Shown here: positions 37,207 to 47,730 of the stretch, piece after piece | How the letters are laid out: the number at the start of each line of letters is the position of its first letter | How positions within the stretch are numbered: the stretch's first letter is position 1 | Assembly (NCBI GenBank): GCA_963734635.1 | Contig: CAVTIA010000011.1 | Location: forward strand, 310,001 to 374,000 | Direction of reading: 5' to 3' | Origin: DATCJA01 sp963734635 | Lineage (GTDB): Bacteria; Acidobacteriota; Vicinamibacteria; Vicinamibacterales; UBA2999 | Length of the DNA: 64,000 nt | The notes under the pieces: model-generated | Databases searched by the model: none | The model's input: the letters and a program-made list of their open reading frames with translations, nothing else | What the model was told of the DNA's origin: nothing | Program-made: the position numbers and the translations under genes

Positions 37207-37220
37207 CCGAGCGCGCTCGG
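37207..37220. repeat. 14-bp perfect palindrome
   Basis: CCGAGCGCGCTCGG is self-complementary and lies 28-41 bases upstream of the -10 hexamer of the GT-B-like gene at 37263, where an operator or -35-region site would sit. Confidence 0.5.
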
Positions 37221-37247
37221 CGCTTCGCTCCGACGGTCCTGCTTTGT

Positions 37248-37253
37248 TACGAT
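37248..37253 (+). promoter_or_regulatory. -10 hexamer of the 37263 gene
   Basis: TACGAT ends nine bases before the TTG start at 37263. It is the same hexamer as at smpB. Confidence 0.35.
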
Positions 37254-37262
37254 GCGGATGGC

Positions 37263-38849
37263 TTGAAGATTCTCTTCATCATGCGGCACTCCGGGTTCGT
37301 CCGGAACTTCGAATCGACGTTGCGCGTGCTGTGCGAGCGCGGCCACCGCGTGCACGTGGCCTTTCTGAACGACGATCGCCACTGGCTTGTCGACACGACG
37401 AATATCGCTCAACAGCTTTGCGGCGAGTACCCGCTGTTCTCGCGCGGATCCGCGCCATTCCGTGATGACGCCTGGGGTGCGCTGGGGCGCGAGCTGCGCG
37501 GCACGCTCGATTACCTGCGTTACCTGACACCTCTGTACCGGGATGCGCCCAAGTTGCGAGCACGCGCCGCCAAGGATGTTTCCGCGGCAGTCTTGCGGAT
37601 GACTCAGCATGGCCCGTTTGCCAGTCGTCCCGGTCTGGCGGTCCTCGCCGCCTGGTATCGCCTGCTGGAGCAATCTATTCCCGTCAGCGATGAGATCGAC
37701 GCGTTCGTCGCCGATCAACAGCCCGACCTGCTGCTGATCTCACCTCTCATCGAACCTGGCTCACCACAACGCGAATACGTCCGGGCTGCGCGAGCGCGCC
37801 GCATCAGGACTGTTTTGTGCGTGGGGAGCTGGGACAACCTGACGAACAAGGGATTGATTCATGGCCGCTTCGATCTGGTGACGGTGTGGAACGACCATAT
37901 GAGGAAGGAAGCCGTTGAACTGCATGGTGTTCGAGCGGACCGTGTGGCCGTGACCGGCGCTCAGCAGTTCGATCACTGGTTCACCTGGCAGCCTTCCGCG
38001 TCCCGCGAAGCGTTCTGCACACGTGTCGGCCTCGACGCGGCTCAACCGTACCTGCTTTATCTCTGCTCGTCGAAGTTTGTTGCACCGGACGAAACAGCGT
38101 TCGTTCGCCAGTGGATCAGACAGCTGCGCGAGTCGTCATCGCCCGGATTGCGTAATGCGGGAGTACTTGTCCGCCCGCATCCGCAGAATGAGGAGCAGTG
38201 GTCTCAGTTTGACGCGAGCGATCTCGCAAACTTCGCGATCTATCCGAGGGCTGGCGCCATCCCGATCGATGCCGCGAGCAAGGCCGACTACTTCGATTCG
38301 ATCTATCACAGCGCTGCGGTCGTGGGGATTAACACCACGGCAGAGATCGAAAGCGCAATCGTGGGCCGTCAGGTGTATACGCTGCTCGCGGCCGAGTTCC
38401 GTGAGACGCAAGTGGGAACGGTTCATTTTCACTACCTGCGCGAGGCGGGCGGCGGGCTGGTGCACGTGGCCCGCGATTTCCCGGAGCATCTGCTCCAGCT
38501 TGATGCCGCGCTTCATGCCGGCGTCGAAGATGACGCACGATGCCGACGATTCGTGGAAGCGTTTATTCGCCCTTATGGGATCGACGCTCCTTCAACACCA
38601 AGGCTTGTCGATGCCATAGAAACTGCGGCAACGAGACCAGCGATTGATGGACGGCCGTCATGGCTCGCGGCCCGTATGCTGCAGCCCATCCTGAAGCGTC
38701 GTGCCGCTCGTGCCGAGCGCGACGCGGCCCTCAAAGTCGAAGCCAAAGCTGCCGAGCGAAAGGTGAGAAGCCAGCTCGCGAAACAGCAAAAAAAGAGGCA
38801 GAAGAAGGAGCAGAAACGCGGGCGGGCCGAAGCCGGAGAACCAGCCTGA
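37263..38849 (+). CDS. GT-B-like transferase paralogue with basic tail
   Basis: 528 residues from TTG, which encodes the first residue of MKILFIMRHSGFVRNFES. Signatures: SWDNLTNKGLI, FDLVTVWNDHMRKEA, GAQQFDHWF, RPHPQNEEQW, GINTTAEIESAI.GRQV, QVGTVHFHYLR. The C-terminal ~55 residues are Lys/Arg/Glu-rich (KQQKKRQKKEQKRGRAE), again a basic helix. It is closest to the 7114 member (same RPHPQN and DYFDSIYH stretch). It converges with the GT-A gene at 38857 with 7 bp between. Confidence 0.75.
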   Translation: MKILFIMRHSGFVRNFESTLRVLCERGHRVHVAFLNDDRHWLVDTTNIAQQLCGEYPLFSRGSAPFRDDAWGALGRELRGTLDYLRYLTPLYRDAPKLRARAAKDVSAAVLRMTQHGPFASRPGLAVLAAWYRLLEQSIPVSDEIDAFVADQQPDLLLISPLIEPGSPQREYVRAARARRIRTVLCVGSWDNLTNKGLIHGRFDLVTVWNDHMRKEAVELHGVRADRVAVTGAQQFDHWFTWQPSASREAFCTRVGLDAAQPYLLYLCSSKFVAPDETAFVRQWIRQLRESSSPGLRNAGVLVRPHPQNEEQWSQFDASDLANFAIYPRAGAIPIDAASKADYFDSIYHSAAVVGINTTAEIESAIVGRQVYTLLAAEFRETQVGTVHFHYLREAGGGLVHVARDFPEHLLQLDAALHAGVEDDARCRRFVEAFIRPYGIDAPSTPRLVDAIETAATRPAIDGRPSWLAARMLQPILKRRAARAERDAALKVEAKAAERKVRSQLAKQQKKRQKKEQKRGRAEAGEPA

Positions 38850-38856
38850 CGACGCG

Positions 38857-39834
38857 CTAAACCGTCGCGCGGTCCGCGACGCGAGCCGGCAACACGATCC
38901 GCCGCAGCTCCACGAGCGGTGGCACCGCCCGCCAGTCGAAATCGAGGAACTCGATACCGTCCGGACGCTGGCGTGAAGGCGCCAGTCCCAACCCCCACCC
39001 GTCGGAGTTGTTGTACGTCACGCGCTCGGAGTGCCAGTCCAGATCGCCCCACGGGGACTCGGTACGATTCTCGCGATGCAGCGCTTTTGAGACGCGCAGG
39101 CTTCCCACGTGATCGACGTGGTAGACGGCTCCCCCGATTTGCACGATTGGAATGCCGGCGCCATGCACCTTGACCATGAAGTTTGTGTCGATCCCGGCCC
39201 TGGCGGCACGGTAGACCTCGTTGAACCCTCGAAGTCGATGAAACGTGTCCCGATCACTCAGCAGGAAATCCCCCGCGGCGCTCGAGAAAAGCGGTGGTTT
39301 CAAGTCCGGTTGGCGAACCTGATTTGCACGATCCTCCAGGGCTGACCACTGCAGGCCAATCTGATCGACACCGAGCTTGATGTCGCAGCGCGGTGCGCGG
39401 TACATCGTGCCGGCCTGCAACCGCCGGTCGGCGATGGCGTCCACGATTTCGCGGCCGACGAGGATGTCGGCGTTCGTGACGAGCACGAACGGAGCCGCCG
39501 CGCGACGGATGCCGACGTTCTTGGCGACATACTCCAGGTAGGGCACTCGCGGATTCTGGGTCATGGCCGCCTGGTACTCCGATGCGACGACGACCGTGCG
39601 CAAGACGCGTTTTACCGCGTCGGGCAGCTCCTGCGCGAGCATCTCGCACAGCAGCGGGCGACCCGGAATCGGATCCCATTCGACCAGAATCAATTCATAG
39701 GGCACACCGCGCTCAGACAATCGCTCGTAGTTGAAGCGCAGAGGCGTCGCGATGCGGTCGCGGAAGTCTCCTCCGTAGTTGTCGTGCCGCGCCGTGATGA
39801 CGATGCTGACAAACAGTGAGGCTGACGCTGTCAT
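38857..39834 (-). CDS. GT-A-type glycosyltransferase-like protein
   Basis: 325 residues. SIVITARHDNYGGDF at the start and YELILVEWDPIPGRP form the first strands of a nucleotide-sugar-binding fold. VLVTNADILVG at about 117-127 supplies a D-x-D-like metal site (N121-A-D123 region). FLLSDRDTFHRLRGFNE matches the G-F-N/D-E acceptor-side motif of GT2 and galactosyltransferase-like enzymes. Donor unknown. The upstream coiled-coil gene overlaps its start by four bases (ATGA), so the two are probably translated together. Confidence 0.75.
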   Translation of the reverse strand: MTASASLFVSIVITARHDNYGGDFRDRIATPLRFNYERLSERGVPYELILVEWDPIPGRPLLCEMLAQELPDAVKRVLRTVVVASEYQAAMTQNPRVPYLEYVAKNVGIRRAAAPFVLVTNADILVGREIVDAIADRRLQAGTMYRAPRCDIKLGVDQIGLQWSALEDRANQVRQPDLKPPLFSSAAGDFLLSDRDTFHRLRGFNEVYRAARAGIDTNFMVKVHGAGIPIVQIGGAVYHVDHVGSLRVSKALHRENRTESPWGDLDWHSERVTYNNSDGWGLGLAPSRQRPDGIEFLDFDWRAVPPLVELRRIVLPARVADRATV

Positions 39835-40340
39835 CGTGCGCTCGAGACGGCCTGCTCCCGCGTCCGCATGTCGAGAACCTGAATCGCGGCTTCGATGAGA
39901 TCCAGCTTGACTTCCATCGCTATCAGCTGTTCGTTGGCCGAATCGGTAACCCTGTGCGCGTTTTCGACGCGCGCCCGCATTCCCTGGAACTCTGCCTTTA
40001 ACGATTCCACGCGGCGCCTCTCCTCCACCGTTCGCGGCTGCTCCCGTTCGAGTTCGGCTTTGACGCGTTCGAACTCCGCCTTGATCCGGTCGGCGTCGCG
40101 CTTCATGAGCTCGGTCTCGGCCTGGGCCCGGTGCGCCGCCTGTTTCCAGCCAGATACCGCCTCGGTGGTGTCTTCGTACCGGCGTTTCCAGTTCGACGCA
40201 TCGGCGCGGACTTCCTCGAGCTTTTGCTCGAGTTGCGCGATCTTCGCGTCCGTACGTCGCACGTCACCGTTCAACTGCTGCACCTGTGAGACAGGCGCGA
40301 GGCCGAACGCGCCAAGGAGTCTCGTAATGGGCGTCGTCAT
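39831..40340 (-). CDS. Small coiled-coil protein
   Basis: 169 residues from ATG 40340 (MTTPITRLLGAFGLAP); the frame is open back to 40367. After a short hydrophobic N-terminus almost the whole chain is heptad-like: QVQQLNGDVRRTDAKIAQLE, WKRRYEDTTEAVSGWKQAAH, FERVKAELEREQPRTVEERR. No enzymatic domain. Translational coupling to the GT-A gene suggests a scaffold or docking partner. It may pair with the coiled-coil segments fused to the oxygenases, the FkbM protein and the GT-like protein in this locus. Confidence 0.7.
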   Translation of the reverse strand: MTTPITRLLGAFGLAPVSQVQQLNGDVRRTDAKIAQLEQKLEEVRADASNWKRRYEDTTEAVSGWKQAAHRAQAETELMKRDADRIKAEFERVKAELEREQPRTVEERRRVESLKAEFQGMRARVENAHRVTDSANEQLIAMEVKLDLIEAAIQVLDMRTREQAVSSAR

Positions 40341-40416
40341 GGGGCGATTGTCCCATAGACCGTCCATCGAGGCTCACGTCGGGCGCAGGTTGGATTTCCG
40401 CGTTCGTGAGGAAGCG

Positions 40417-40743
40417 ATGAGAATAAGTATTATTGACGGCGTGCCGCGGCGCACGCTGACTTCCGACGAACTGACGCAGCTGCTCGAACGCTTTCCGCTG
40501 GAGCGTGCGGCTGGACGACCGCTCGAAGGCACCACCGAGGCGCAAGTTCAGCTGCTGTTCGGGCGCATTGCGGCACTCACCGAGGCTCTTCGCGGAACGG
40601 AATCGAATGAGACGACACGCCTTGCCTCGCGCATGCTGTTGGTCGATCTCGACTTCCGCGGCAGCTCATTTCAGAGGACGCACGAACACGATGCGGTCAC
40701 CGCTCGCGAAAGCGCTCGCCGAGCTGCGCGACCTGCGCCATGA
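40417..40743 (+). CDS. Small hypothetical protein
   Basis: 108 residues from ATG 40417, with AGGA seven to eight bases upstream as a Shine-Dalgarno site. MRISIIDGVPRRTLTSDELTQLLERFPLERAAG then a helical LFGRIAALTEALRGTES. The last ~30 residues look frame-altered. Its stop overlaps the next gene's ATG by four bases, so it heads the membrane-protein operon. I do not recognise a family. Confidence 0.5.
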   Translation: MRISIIDGVPRRTLTSDELTQLLERFPLERAAGRPLEGTTEAQVQLLFGRIAALTEALRGTESNETTRLASRMLLVDLDFRGSSFQRTHEHDAVTARESARRAARPAP

Positions 40744-43604
40744 ATCATCTGAGAACGACCGACCCTGAACCGGTCGACGTCACATCGGCCGACGGCTTTG
40801 AGCTTCCGACGTCCGTCGTTGCCGTATTCATGTCCGTCCTCGTCCTCGCCGGGGTCGGGTGCCATTTCATCGGTGCCGATTCGGCGACAACCGCCGCACT
40901 CAAGGTCGTCACGTCCACCCTCGCTCTCGCTGTCGTCCCCGGTGCGTTGATCACGCTTCTCTGGCGCGTTCGGCCCCGGTTGCACGTGCTCGAACTCCTG
41001 GGGTTCGGCATTGCCTTCAGCTTCGGCGTCGTGCACCTCCTGACGATTGTGGCCGTGTCGACTCACGCGAGTCCGAATTTCATCTTGATCGGCCTTCTGC
41101 TCGCCTCGTTCGTCATGGTCGTGCGAGCCGTGTCGAGCGTCGTCGATCACGGTGATCTTTACGATCGACGAGCTGATTGTGCTTGGTGTGCTCGTCGCCG
41201 TGGCGGTGCCTTGTACCTGCAGGGCTCCCCATTCGACGTCTACGAAGACCAGGTGCTCGTCGCCATCATGCGGCGCCTCAGCGAACTGCAGGCGCCGCGG
41301 CATCGACAACCTGTACGTCGCCCCAGGCGTCGTCTATACGTATCCGTTCCCGGGAGCGCTGTACTTGATGGCACTGATCGCGCGGCTCGGCGACATCGAT
41401 CCGCTGTTCCTGTATCACAAGCTGCGCTTCTTCTGGGGCCCGGCGGCGCTCGTGATGCTCTACCTTGCGGCACGCTGCCGTCTTCGGCTGCCCGGCTGTC
41501 GCGTGCGCCGTCACCGTGACTGCGGTCGTGTTCGTCTGCAGCGGCGCGTTCGCGATGGTCGCCGGGTTTCCGGCATGGTGGGGTCAGCTGGTGCCGTACA
41601 GCTACGTGCCAGACGTCGCGATGACGGTGCTGCTGCCGGCGCTGCTGGTCGTCACGTTCGGGTATCTGCAGTCCGACGTCGCGCGGGAACGCTCCTTCTT
41701 CTTCGCCGCGACTTCGATGCTCGTCCTGATGCTGACGATGATTCACATCAGGGAGGTCGTCCAGTTTGCGGCATACCTCGGATGTTTTCTCGTCGTCGTG
41801 ACCGCGGCGTAGAGCGCTTCGGCCGTATCTCGGCCGCGCCGTCCGCGTTGCTCGTCCTCACGCTGGTCGTTGCGGTGATTTACACGCGATGGCAGGCCAC
41901 GATCGTTCCGGAGGTGAACGACATCGTCGAAGGAGTCAGCGGCAGAACTGCTGTCGACGGCCTCTGCCCTTCCGCTCCGAACGCTGGTCCTCGGGTCCGC
42001 GCCGAGCGCGCTCGGCGATTTCGTTCAGGACTTCGATCAGGTCTTCGCCGGTCTGACACCGTTCTTCTGTTCGCCGGCCCGGCAGTAGTCCTGGTGTTCC
42101 GTCGACCGCCCGCTGGTCTGGTTGATTTCTTCGAGCACGGTTGCGTACCTCGCGGTGATAAGCGTCCCGCTGCTCGCATCTCCCTATGTCTATTTGACGT
42201 ACTTCGAGATCTTGCACGTTCCAGTTCGCAACGTCATCTTCTTCGTCTATCTGTCTCGCGGGGACCTTCGTCTACGTCACCGTGATCGCCCTCGCCAGCA
42301 TCGATCGCACTCGCCTGCTGCCACTCGTTGCGGGAGTAGGCGGTGGTTTGCTGGCGTTGCTTACGACACTTTGCCTCAATCGGAGCTATGGCGGTTTCGT
42401 TGCGCCGTTGATTGCGGCCTACGGTTTGACCTTCCTGTGGGTCACTGGAGCGCCGCTGTCACGCACGATCAATGCGCGCGGCGCAATTCTGGCCCTGACC
42501 GGCTTGATCGCACTGTTCGCGATGTGGCCGGACCATCAACCCGTTGCGCGGACAGCCGCGGTCAATGTGCGGTGGACGTCGGGACTGCCAGATGCGCGTC
42601 GTGTTGAGCTGGAACGTCAGTTTGGATTGACAAACGGTGAACGCGGCGCAGACTCCAGCGACGCGGTGAACGTCTGGGGATATCGGTTGATCGATCTTTC
42701 ACGTGGAGAATGTGCGCGCCCTGGTTACACACCCCGACGCAGTCGACACCAATGATATCGATCGAACGACGTTCACAGTGCCACTACAAGCGCCCCGGAT
42801 GGATCATCAGTTCCTGGGCGTGGAATACGTCGCCTGGCTCCAGTTCCCGGGCATGCTGCTCCTGGTCGTCACCGCCGTGCTCGTGTGGGCGGTCGCATTC
42901 ATCGTGCCGGCAGCACTCGCGACTTCTCGAGCGAGCAGCGCCATCGCATCGCTTGACAGGGCCTTGAATGCACCCTTCTACAGGTTTGCGCTTCCGTACG
43001 CGTTGTTCATCATTCCATTTGCACTGTGGTCGGCGCGGCCAATGCTGTCGCCGCTTGGGATGGCGCCGATGCCACCCGCCGGACGGGCGGATACGCCGGA
43101 TACCCTGATCACCCAGATCTCATGTGTGACAACGCCTCGCATGCCGGCTCGGTTTGCGGAAGAGGAGATCATCCTGCCCGAGCGGACGACCTGTCCGCCC
43201 AATCGTGACGTCATCGAGTGGGTACGAACGCAGGTGCCCGTCGAGGCGGTATTCGCCGTCGATCGCTGGACGCCATATCCGCCGCAGCTCTTCATGCCCC
43301 AACAGGCAGTGGTCTTTCCAACGCTCGATGCATCCTTCATCCGTGAGGACGCCTGTTCGGTGATTACTATCGAGTGTTCGAGGAGCGAGTGCGCCGCTAT
43401 CGCGCGCAGCCGTTCTTCAACGCCGTGGAAACGCCGGGCGAGCGCTCAGCGTTCGTGAAGACGCTAGGGGTAACGCACGTGCTCGTCAGTCCTGTTTACT
43501 ATGGTGAGATGCGTCCGGTTCTTGACGCTCTTCCCGAGCAGTTCGCGCTCAGGTACGACCACGCACAATGGGCGGTGTACGAAGCGATTCCGAACGGCAA
43601 TTGA
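40740..43604 (+). CDS. Polytopic membrane protein D1 with V-R-W domain (about ten frameshifts)
   Basis: Collinear with D2 (43601) and D3 (58553) over its whole length, but the frame changes near 41150, 41210, 41298, 41470, 41808, 41940, 42130, 42270, 42705 and 43370. Recognisable stretches: VVPGALITLLWRVRPRLHVLEL, NLYVAPGVVYTYPFPGALYLM, FLYHKLRFFWGPAAL, YVYLTYFEILHVPVRNV, the domain AVNVRWTSGLPDARR to DTNDIDRTTF, and the soluble tail FAVDRWTPYPPQLFMPQQ to AQWAVYEAIPNGN. An intact product would be about 950 residues with 14 or more helices. GT-C-like by topology. The number of breaks suggests poor local sequence quality. Confidence 0.65.
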
Positions 43605-46490
43605 GCCAACCAGCGTCTGGCACCAGTGTCGTCATGTCGGCGCGGGTGGCAGGCATTTGCGCGCTCTTGATCGTCGGCTCAGCGATCGCGTGCCGATTTC
43701 TAGGCGACCGCCAGACCCTGACGGCGGCGCTCAAGCTCGTGACGGCGACGCTCGCGGTTGGTGTCGTGCCCGGGGCGCTGTTAACGATGCTCTGGCGACC
43801 ACGCCGAGCGCTCACATTGCTCGAGGTCATCGGCTTCGGCGTCGCGATCAGCTTCGGGCTCGTTCATTTGCTGGCTGTCCTCGCAGTTTCCGGTCACCTC
43901 GGCGCGTCGATCACCCTTGGAATGCTTGCAACGGGTTCGGCGCTACTGGCTATCCGCACCATATGGCGTCCGTTCGGCCTCGTCGTCATCACTCTTGACG
44001 AGCTGATCGTGTTCTCGCTGCTCCTGGCGCTGAGTGTCTTCTTGTACAACCTCGGCTCGCCTGTGACCTGGTGGGAGGACCAGGTGCATGTGGCGCTCGT
44101 CCGCCGCTTGAGCGAGCTTGCGTCGCCGCGCCTGGACAATCTGTACGTAACACCCGGTATCGTCTATGCCTACCCGATCCCAGGCACGCATTACTTCATG
44201 GCGCTGATCGCCAGGCTCAGCGATTTGGACGCGCTTTTCGTGTATCACAAGCTTCGATTCTTCTGGGGGCCGGTCGCGCTGGTCATGCTCCATCTCGCGG
44301 CGCGTGCGGTGTTTGGAGCGAGGGGTATCGCGTCGGGCGTCAGCGTTACCGCGGCGGCTCTCGTCTGCAGCGGCGCTTTTGCGATGGTTCCGGGTTTCGA
44401 CTCGGGCTGGGGTCAGCTGGCGACATTCAGCCACGCCTCCGACATCGCCATGAACGTTCTCCTGCCCGGCCTCCTCGTGATGGCGTGTGGATATCTGACC
44501 GCAGAGATGCCGCGCGAGCGCTCATTCTTTCTGATCGCAACAGTGACACTCGTCGTGATGCTCACGATGGTCCACATCCGAGAGATCGTCCAGCCTGCCG
44601 CGTACATCGCGTGCTTCGCGCTGATAGCAGCGATCGTGCGGCCGTTTCGCGTCTACTTCCGACGATCGGTTGTGCTGCTGGCTACGTTCGTGAGCATCGC
44701 GCTGGTCTACAGCCTGTGGCAGAGATCGGTCGTCGGGCTCGTCGGCGATATTGTCCAGACACATCGCACGGAATTGGCCTCGATCATAATGACGTCTCCA
44801 TTCCGCGAGTTGGTCACTACTTCAGCGCCCGTACTGCTTCCTGACTTCCTGATCAACAGCGATCAACTGTCGGGCGGCCTTATCCCGCTGTTCTTGTTTG
44901 CCGGGCCGGCGGTTCTCCTTCTGTTTTCGGAACGGCCGCTCGTGTGGCTGATGGCTTCGAGTACCGTTGCTTTATCTCGCAATCATGACGCTGCCGCTGC
45001 TGGCGATCCCATACATCTATCTGACCTACTTCGAGATTCTGTACACGCCGGTACGCAACGTGTCGTTCTTCGTATATCTCTTCGCTGGATCGGCCATTTC
45101 CGCGGCGGTGCTGGCGCTGATGCGGGTCGATCGCACACGCCTGCTGCCGCTGGCGGCGGGCACGCTCGCCGGCTGTTTGGTCATTCTCGTGACCTTGTCG
45201 CTCAATCGGAGTGCGAGCGGCTTCATCGCACCGCTCATCGCGGCATACAGCCTTGGTTTCTTGCTGCTCTGGAGAGCTTCGTCGTTGCTGACCAAACGCC
45301 TTCGCGCCGTTGTGGCGGTGGTCGTTGGGACTTTGCGGTCTCGTCGCGCTATTTCCCGAGCGCGAACCGGCGCAGCCCGTGAGCCACGTGAGTGTCAGAT
45401 GGACGTCAGGGTTGTCCGAGGCTGAGCGGCTGATGCTCGAGCGACAGTTCTCGCTTGCTTCTGCCGAGCCCAATAGCAACTACTCACAGGATGTAAACGT
45501 CTGGAATTACGAGCTCGCCGACGTCTCGCCTGGAAACATCAAGGCGCTTGTCAATCACCCGCGGGTCGTCGACACGAACGATATTGATCGCAGCAACTTC
45601 ACCGTTCCGGCACAGCCCCCGCAAGACGATCACCCCTACTTTGGCCGTAGCCGTCTCGAATGGCTTCAGTATCCGGGCGTTCTCCTGTTTGCGGCAACAG
45701 CCGCACTGATGTGGGCACTCGGATTCATCGTGCCTGCGGCGCTCGCATCGACCTGGGGCCGCCGCGCTGTCGCGTCGTTTCAGCCGACGTTGGATGCGCC
45801 TTTTTACAGAAGCGCAGTTCCGTTTGTACTGTTCATGATCCCGTTCACGGTGCTGACGGCGCGCGCAACCCTGTCGCCGCTGACGGCCGCTCCTGCACTG
45901 CCAGGCGGTCGCGCCGATACTCCGGCCTCGATCGTTGCGCGGATTCCTGTGTGACCACACGAGGCGCCGCCGCACGGTTTGCCGCCGGCGATGACGTCGT
46001 GCCCGCGCGGACGGTGTGTCCGCCAGATCGCGATCTCACGGAGTGGGTTCGGAAGAATATGCCGGCAGACGGCGTGTTTGCCGTCGATCGGTGGATGGCC
46101 TATGCGCCGCAGCTGTTCATGCCTCAGCAGGCAGTGGCGTTTCCGGCTCTCGACGCGACGTTTCTCAACGAGGATGAGCTGTTCGGCGACTATTACAGGT
46201 TCTTTGACGAGCGGATGCAGCGTGACCGGGTGCAGCCGTTCTTCAACTCGGTGGAAACGGCGGCCGAACGCACCGCCTTCGTCGAAGCGCTCGGCGTGAC
46301 GCACGTGCTGGTCGATCCTCCTTACTACGCGGAGCTGCACGCGGCGCTGGATGCGCTGCCGGAACTGTTCACGCTGCGATACGACCGGGCTCAGTGGGCC
46401 GTCTATGAAGTGACCCGGAAATCGCCGCGCAGGAGGCCGCCGTGGCAGTTGACCGGTTACGCGCAAGTCACCTACGATGAACGAGATACC
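43601..46490 (+). CDS. Polytopic membrane protein D2 with V-R-W domain (frameshifted)
   Basis: TTG 43601 overlaps the D1 stop (ATG 43634 is an alternative). The first ~455 residues are intact, including WWEDQVHVALVRRLSEL, LYVTPGIVYAYPIPGTHYFM, FVYHKLRFFWGPVAL and VMLTMVHIREIVQPAAY. Single-base changes near 44965, 45335 and 45955 lead to IYLTYFEILYTPVRNVSFF, the shared domain (VSVRWTSGLSEAERLML to DTNDIDRSNF), two helices and FAVDRWMAYAPQLFMPQQ. The last change is a missing T in ISCVTT, which D1 keeps. No stop separates it from the aminotransferase frame. GT-C-like; tandem duplicate of D1. Confidence 0.7.
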
Positions 46491-47730
46491 GTGACAATCC
46501 AGGCGAGTGAGACGCTCGCGCTTCGCGGCGGGACTCCGGTTCGCTCCTCGTTCCTGCCGTTTCATCAGCCGCTCATCGACGCAGAAGACGAGCTCGCCGT
46601 CGTCGAGACGCTGCGCTCGGGCTGGCTCACGACCGGCCCACGAACCAAGAGCTTTCGAGCAGCGATCTCGCCGCCTATACGGGGCAGCCAGCACTGCGTC
46701 GCGGTGAACTCGTGCACCGCGGCGCTCCATCTCGCGCTCGAAGCCGTCGGGCGTCGGCGCCGGGCGACGAGGTCATTACGTCGCCGATCACGTTTGCGTC
46801 CACCGCGAACGTCATCGTTCATCGCGGTGCGCGCCGGTGTTCGTCGATGTCGAGCCCGACACGTTCAACATCGACGCCGCCGCCGATCGAGGCGGCGATC
46901 ACGCCGAGGACGAAGGCGGTCATTCCCGTCCATCTTCGCGGGCCACCCATGTGACCTCGATCGCGATCATGGCGCATTGGCGCGCGTCACGGACTGCACG
47001 GTGATCGAGGATGCGGCGCACGCCATTGGCGCCGAATACAAAGGACGTCGTGTCGGCGGCATCGCCAACATGACGTGCTTTTCGTTTTACGCCACGAAGA
47101 ACATCACGAGCGGCGAGGGCGGGGCGCTCACGACGAACGATCCGGGATGGGCCGATCGGATCGCGATCATGGCCTGCACGGCATCAGCCGCGACGCGTGG
47201 AAGCGGTACGGCACGGACGGGTACCGGCACTGGGACATCATCGCTCCCGGCTACAAGTACAACATGTTCGACCTGCAGGCGGCGCTCGTGCGGTCGCAGT
47301 TCGAGAAGATCGAGCGGTTCTAGGCGCGCCGCGTCGCGCTGAAGAACGCGGCTCGACGCCGGGCTGCGCGACCTTCCCGAGATCAACGCTGCCGGCGGAG
47401 CGCCCCTGGGCGACAGCACGCCTACCACCTGTACCCGATCGTCGTTCGCACCGAGCATCTGACAGCCGATCGCGACGCGATCATGAACGCGATCCAGGCC
47501 GAGAACGTCGGCATCGGCGTCCACTTCCGCGCCGTGCACCTGCACCCCTACTACGCCGAGACGTTCGGGTTCCGGCGCGGCATGTTCCCGAACGCGGAGT
47601 ACTATTCCGATCGGACCATTTCGCTGCCGCTCTACCCGAAGATGACCGACGCGGACGCCGACGATGTGATCGAAGCGGTGCGCAAGGTCATCGCGCATTA
47701 CCGGCGAGTAGCGCGCGAAGGAGACCAAGG
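46491..47730 (+). CDS. DegT/DnrJ/EryC1/StrS-type aminotransferase (many frameshifts)
   Basis: Begins near GTG 46491 with SETLALRGGTPVRSSFLPFHQP and LAVVETLRSGWLTTGPRTK, the usual start of PLP-dependent sugar aminotransferases. CVAVNSCTAALHLALEAVG, EDAAHAIGAEYKGRRVGG, FSFYATKNITSGEGGALTTND (PLP lysine in ATKN) and HWDIIAPGYKYNMFDLQAALVRSQ follow in changing frames. Then come GIGVHFRAVHLHPYYAE and ISLPLYPKMTD. There is also an apparent stop at 47321. It would make a 4- or 3-amino sugar nucleotide, fitting the formyltransferase downstream. Confidence 0.7.

Noticed and set aside
39895..40416. Plus-strand extension of the small protein at 40417
   Set aside because: It is antisense to the coiled-coil gene 39831-40340; a Shine-Dalgarno site supports ATG 40417.
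45660..47342. One 560-residue fusion of D2's tail with an aminotransferase
   Set aside because: The join lacks a stop only because of frame changes; each half aligns separately with its own family, so I treat them as two genes.
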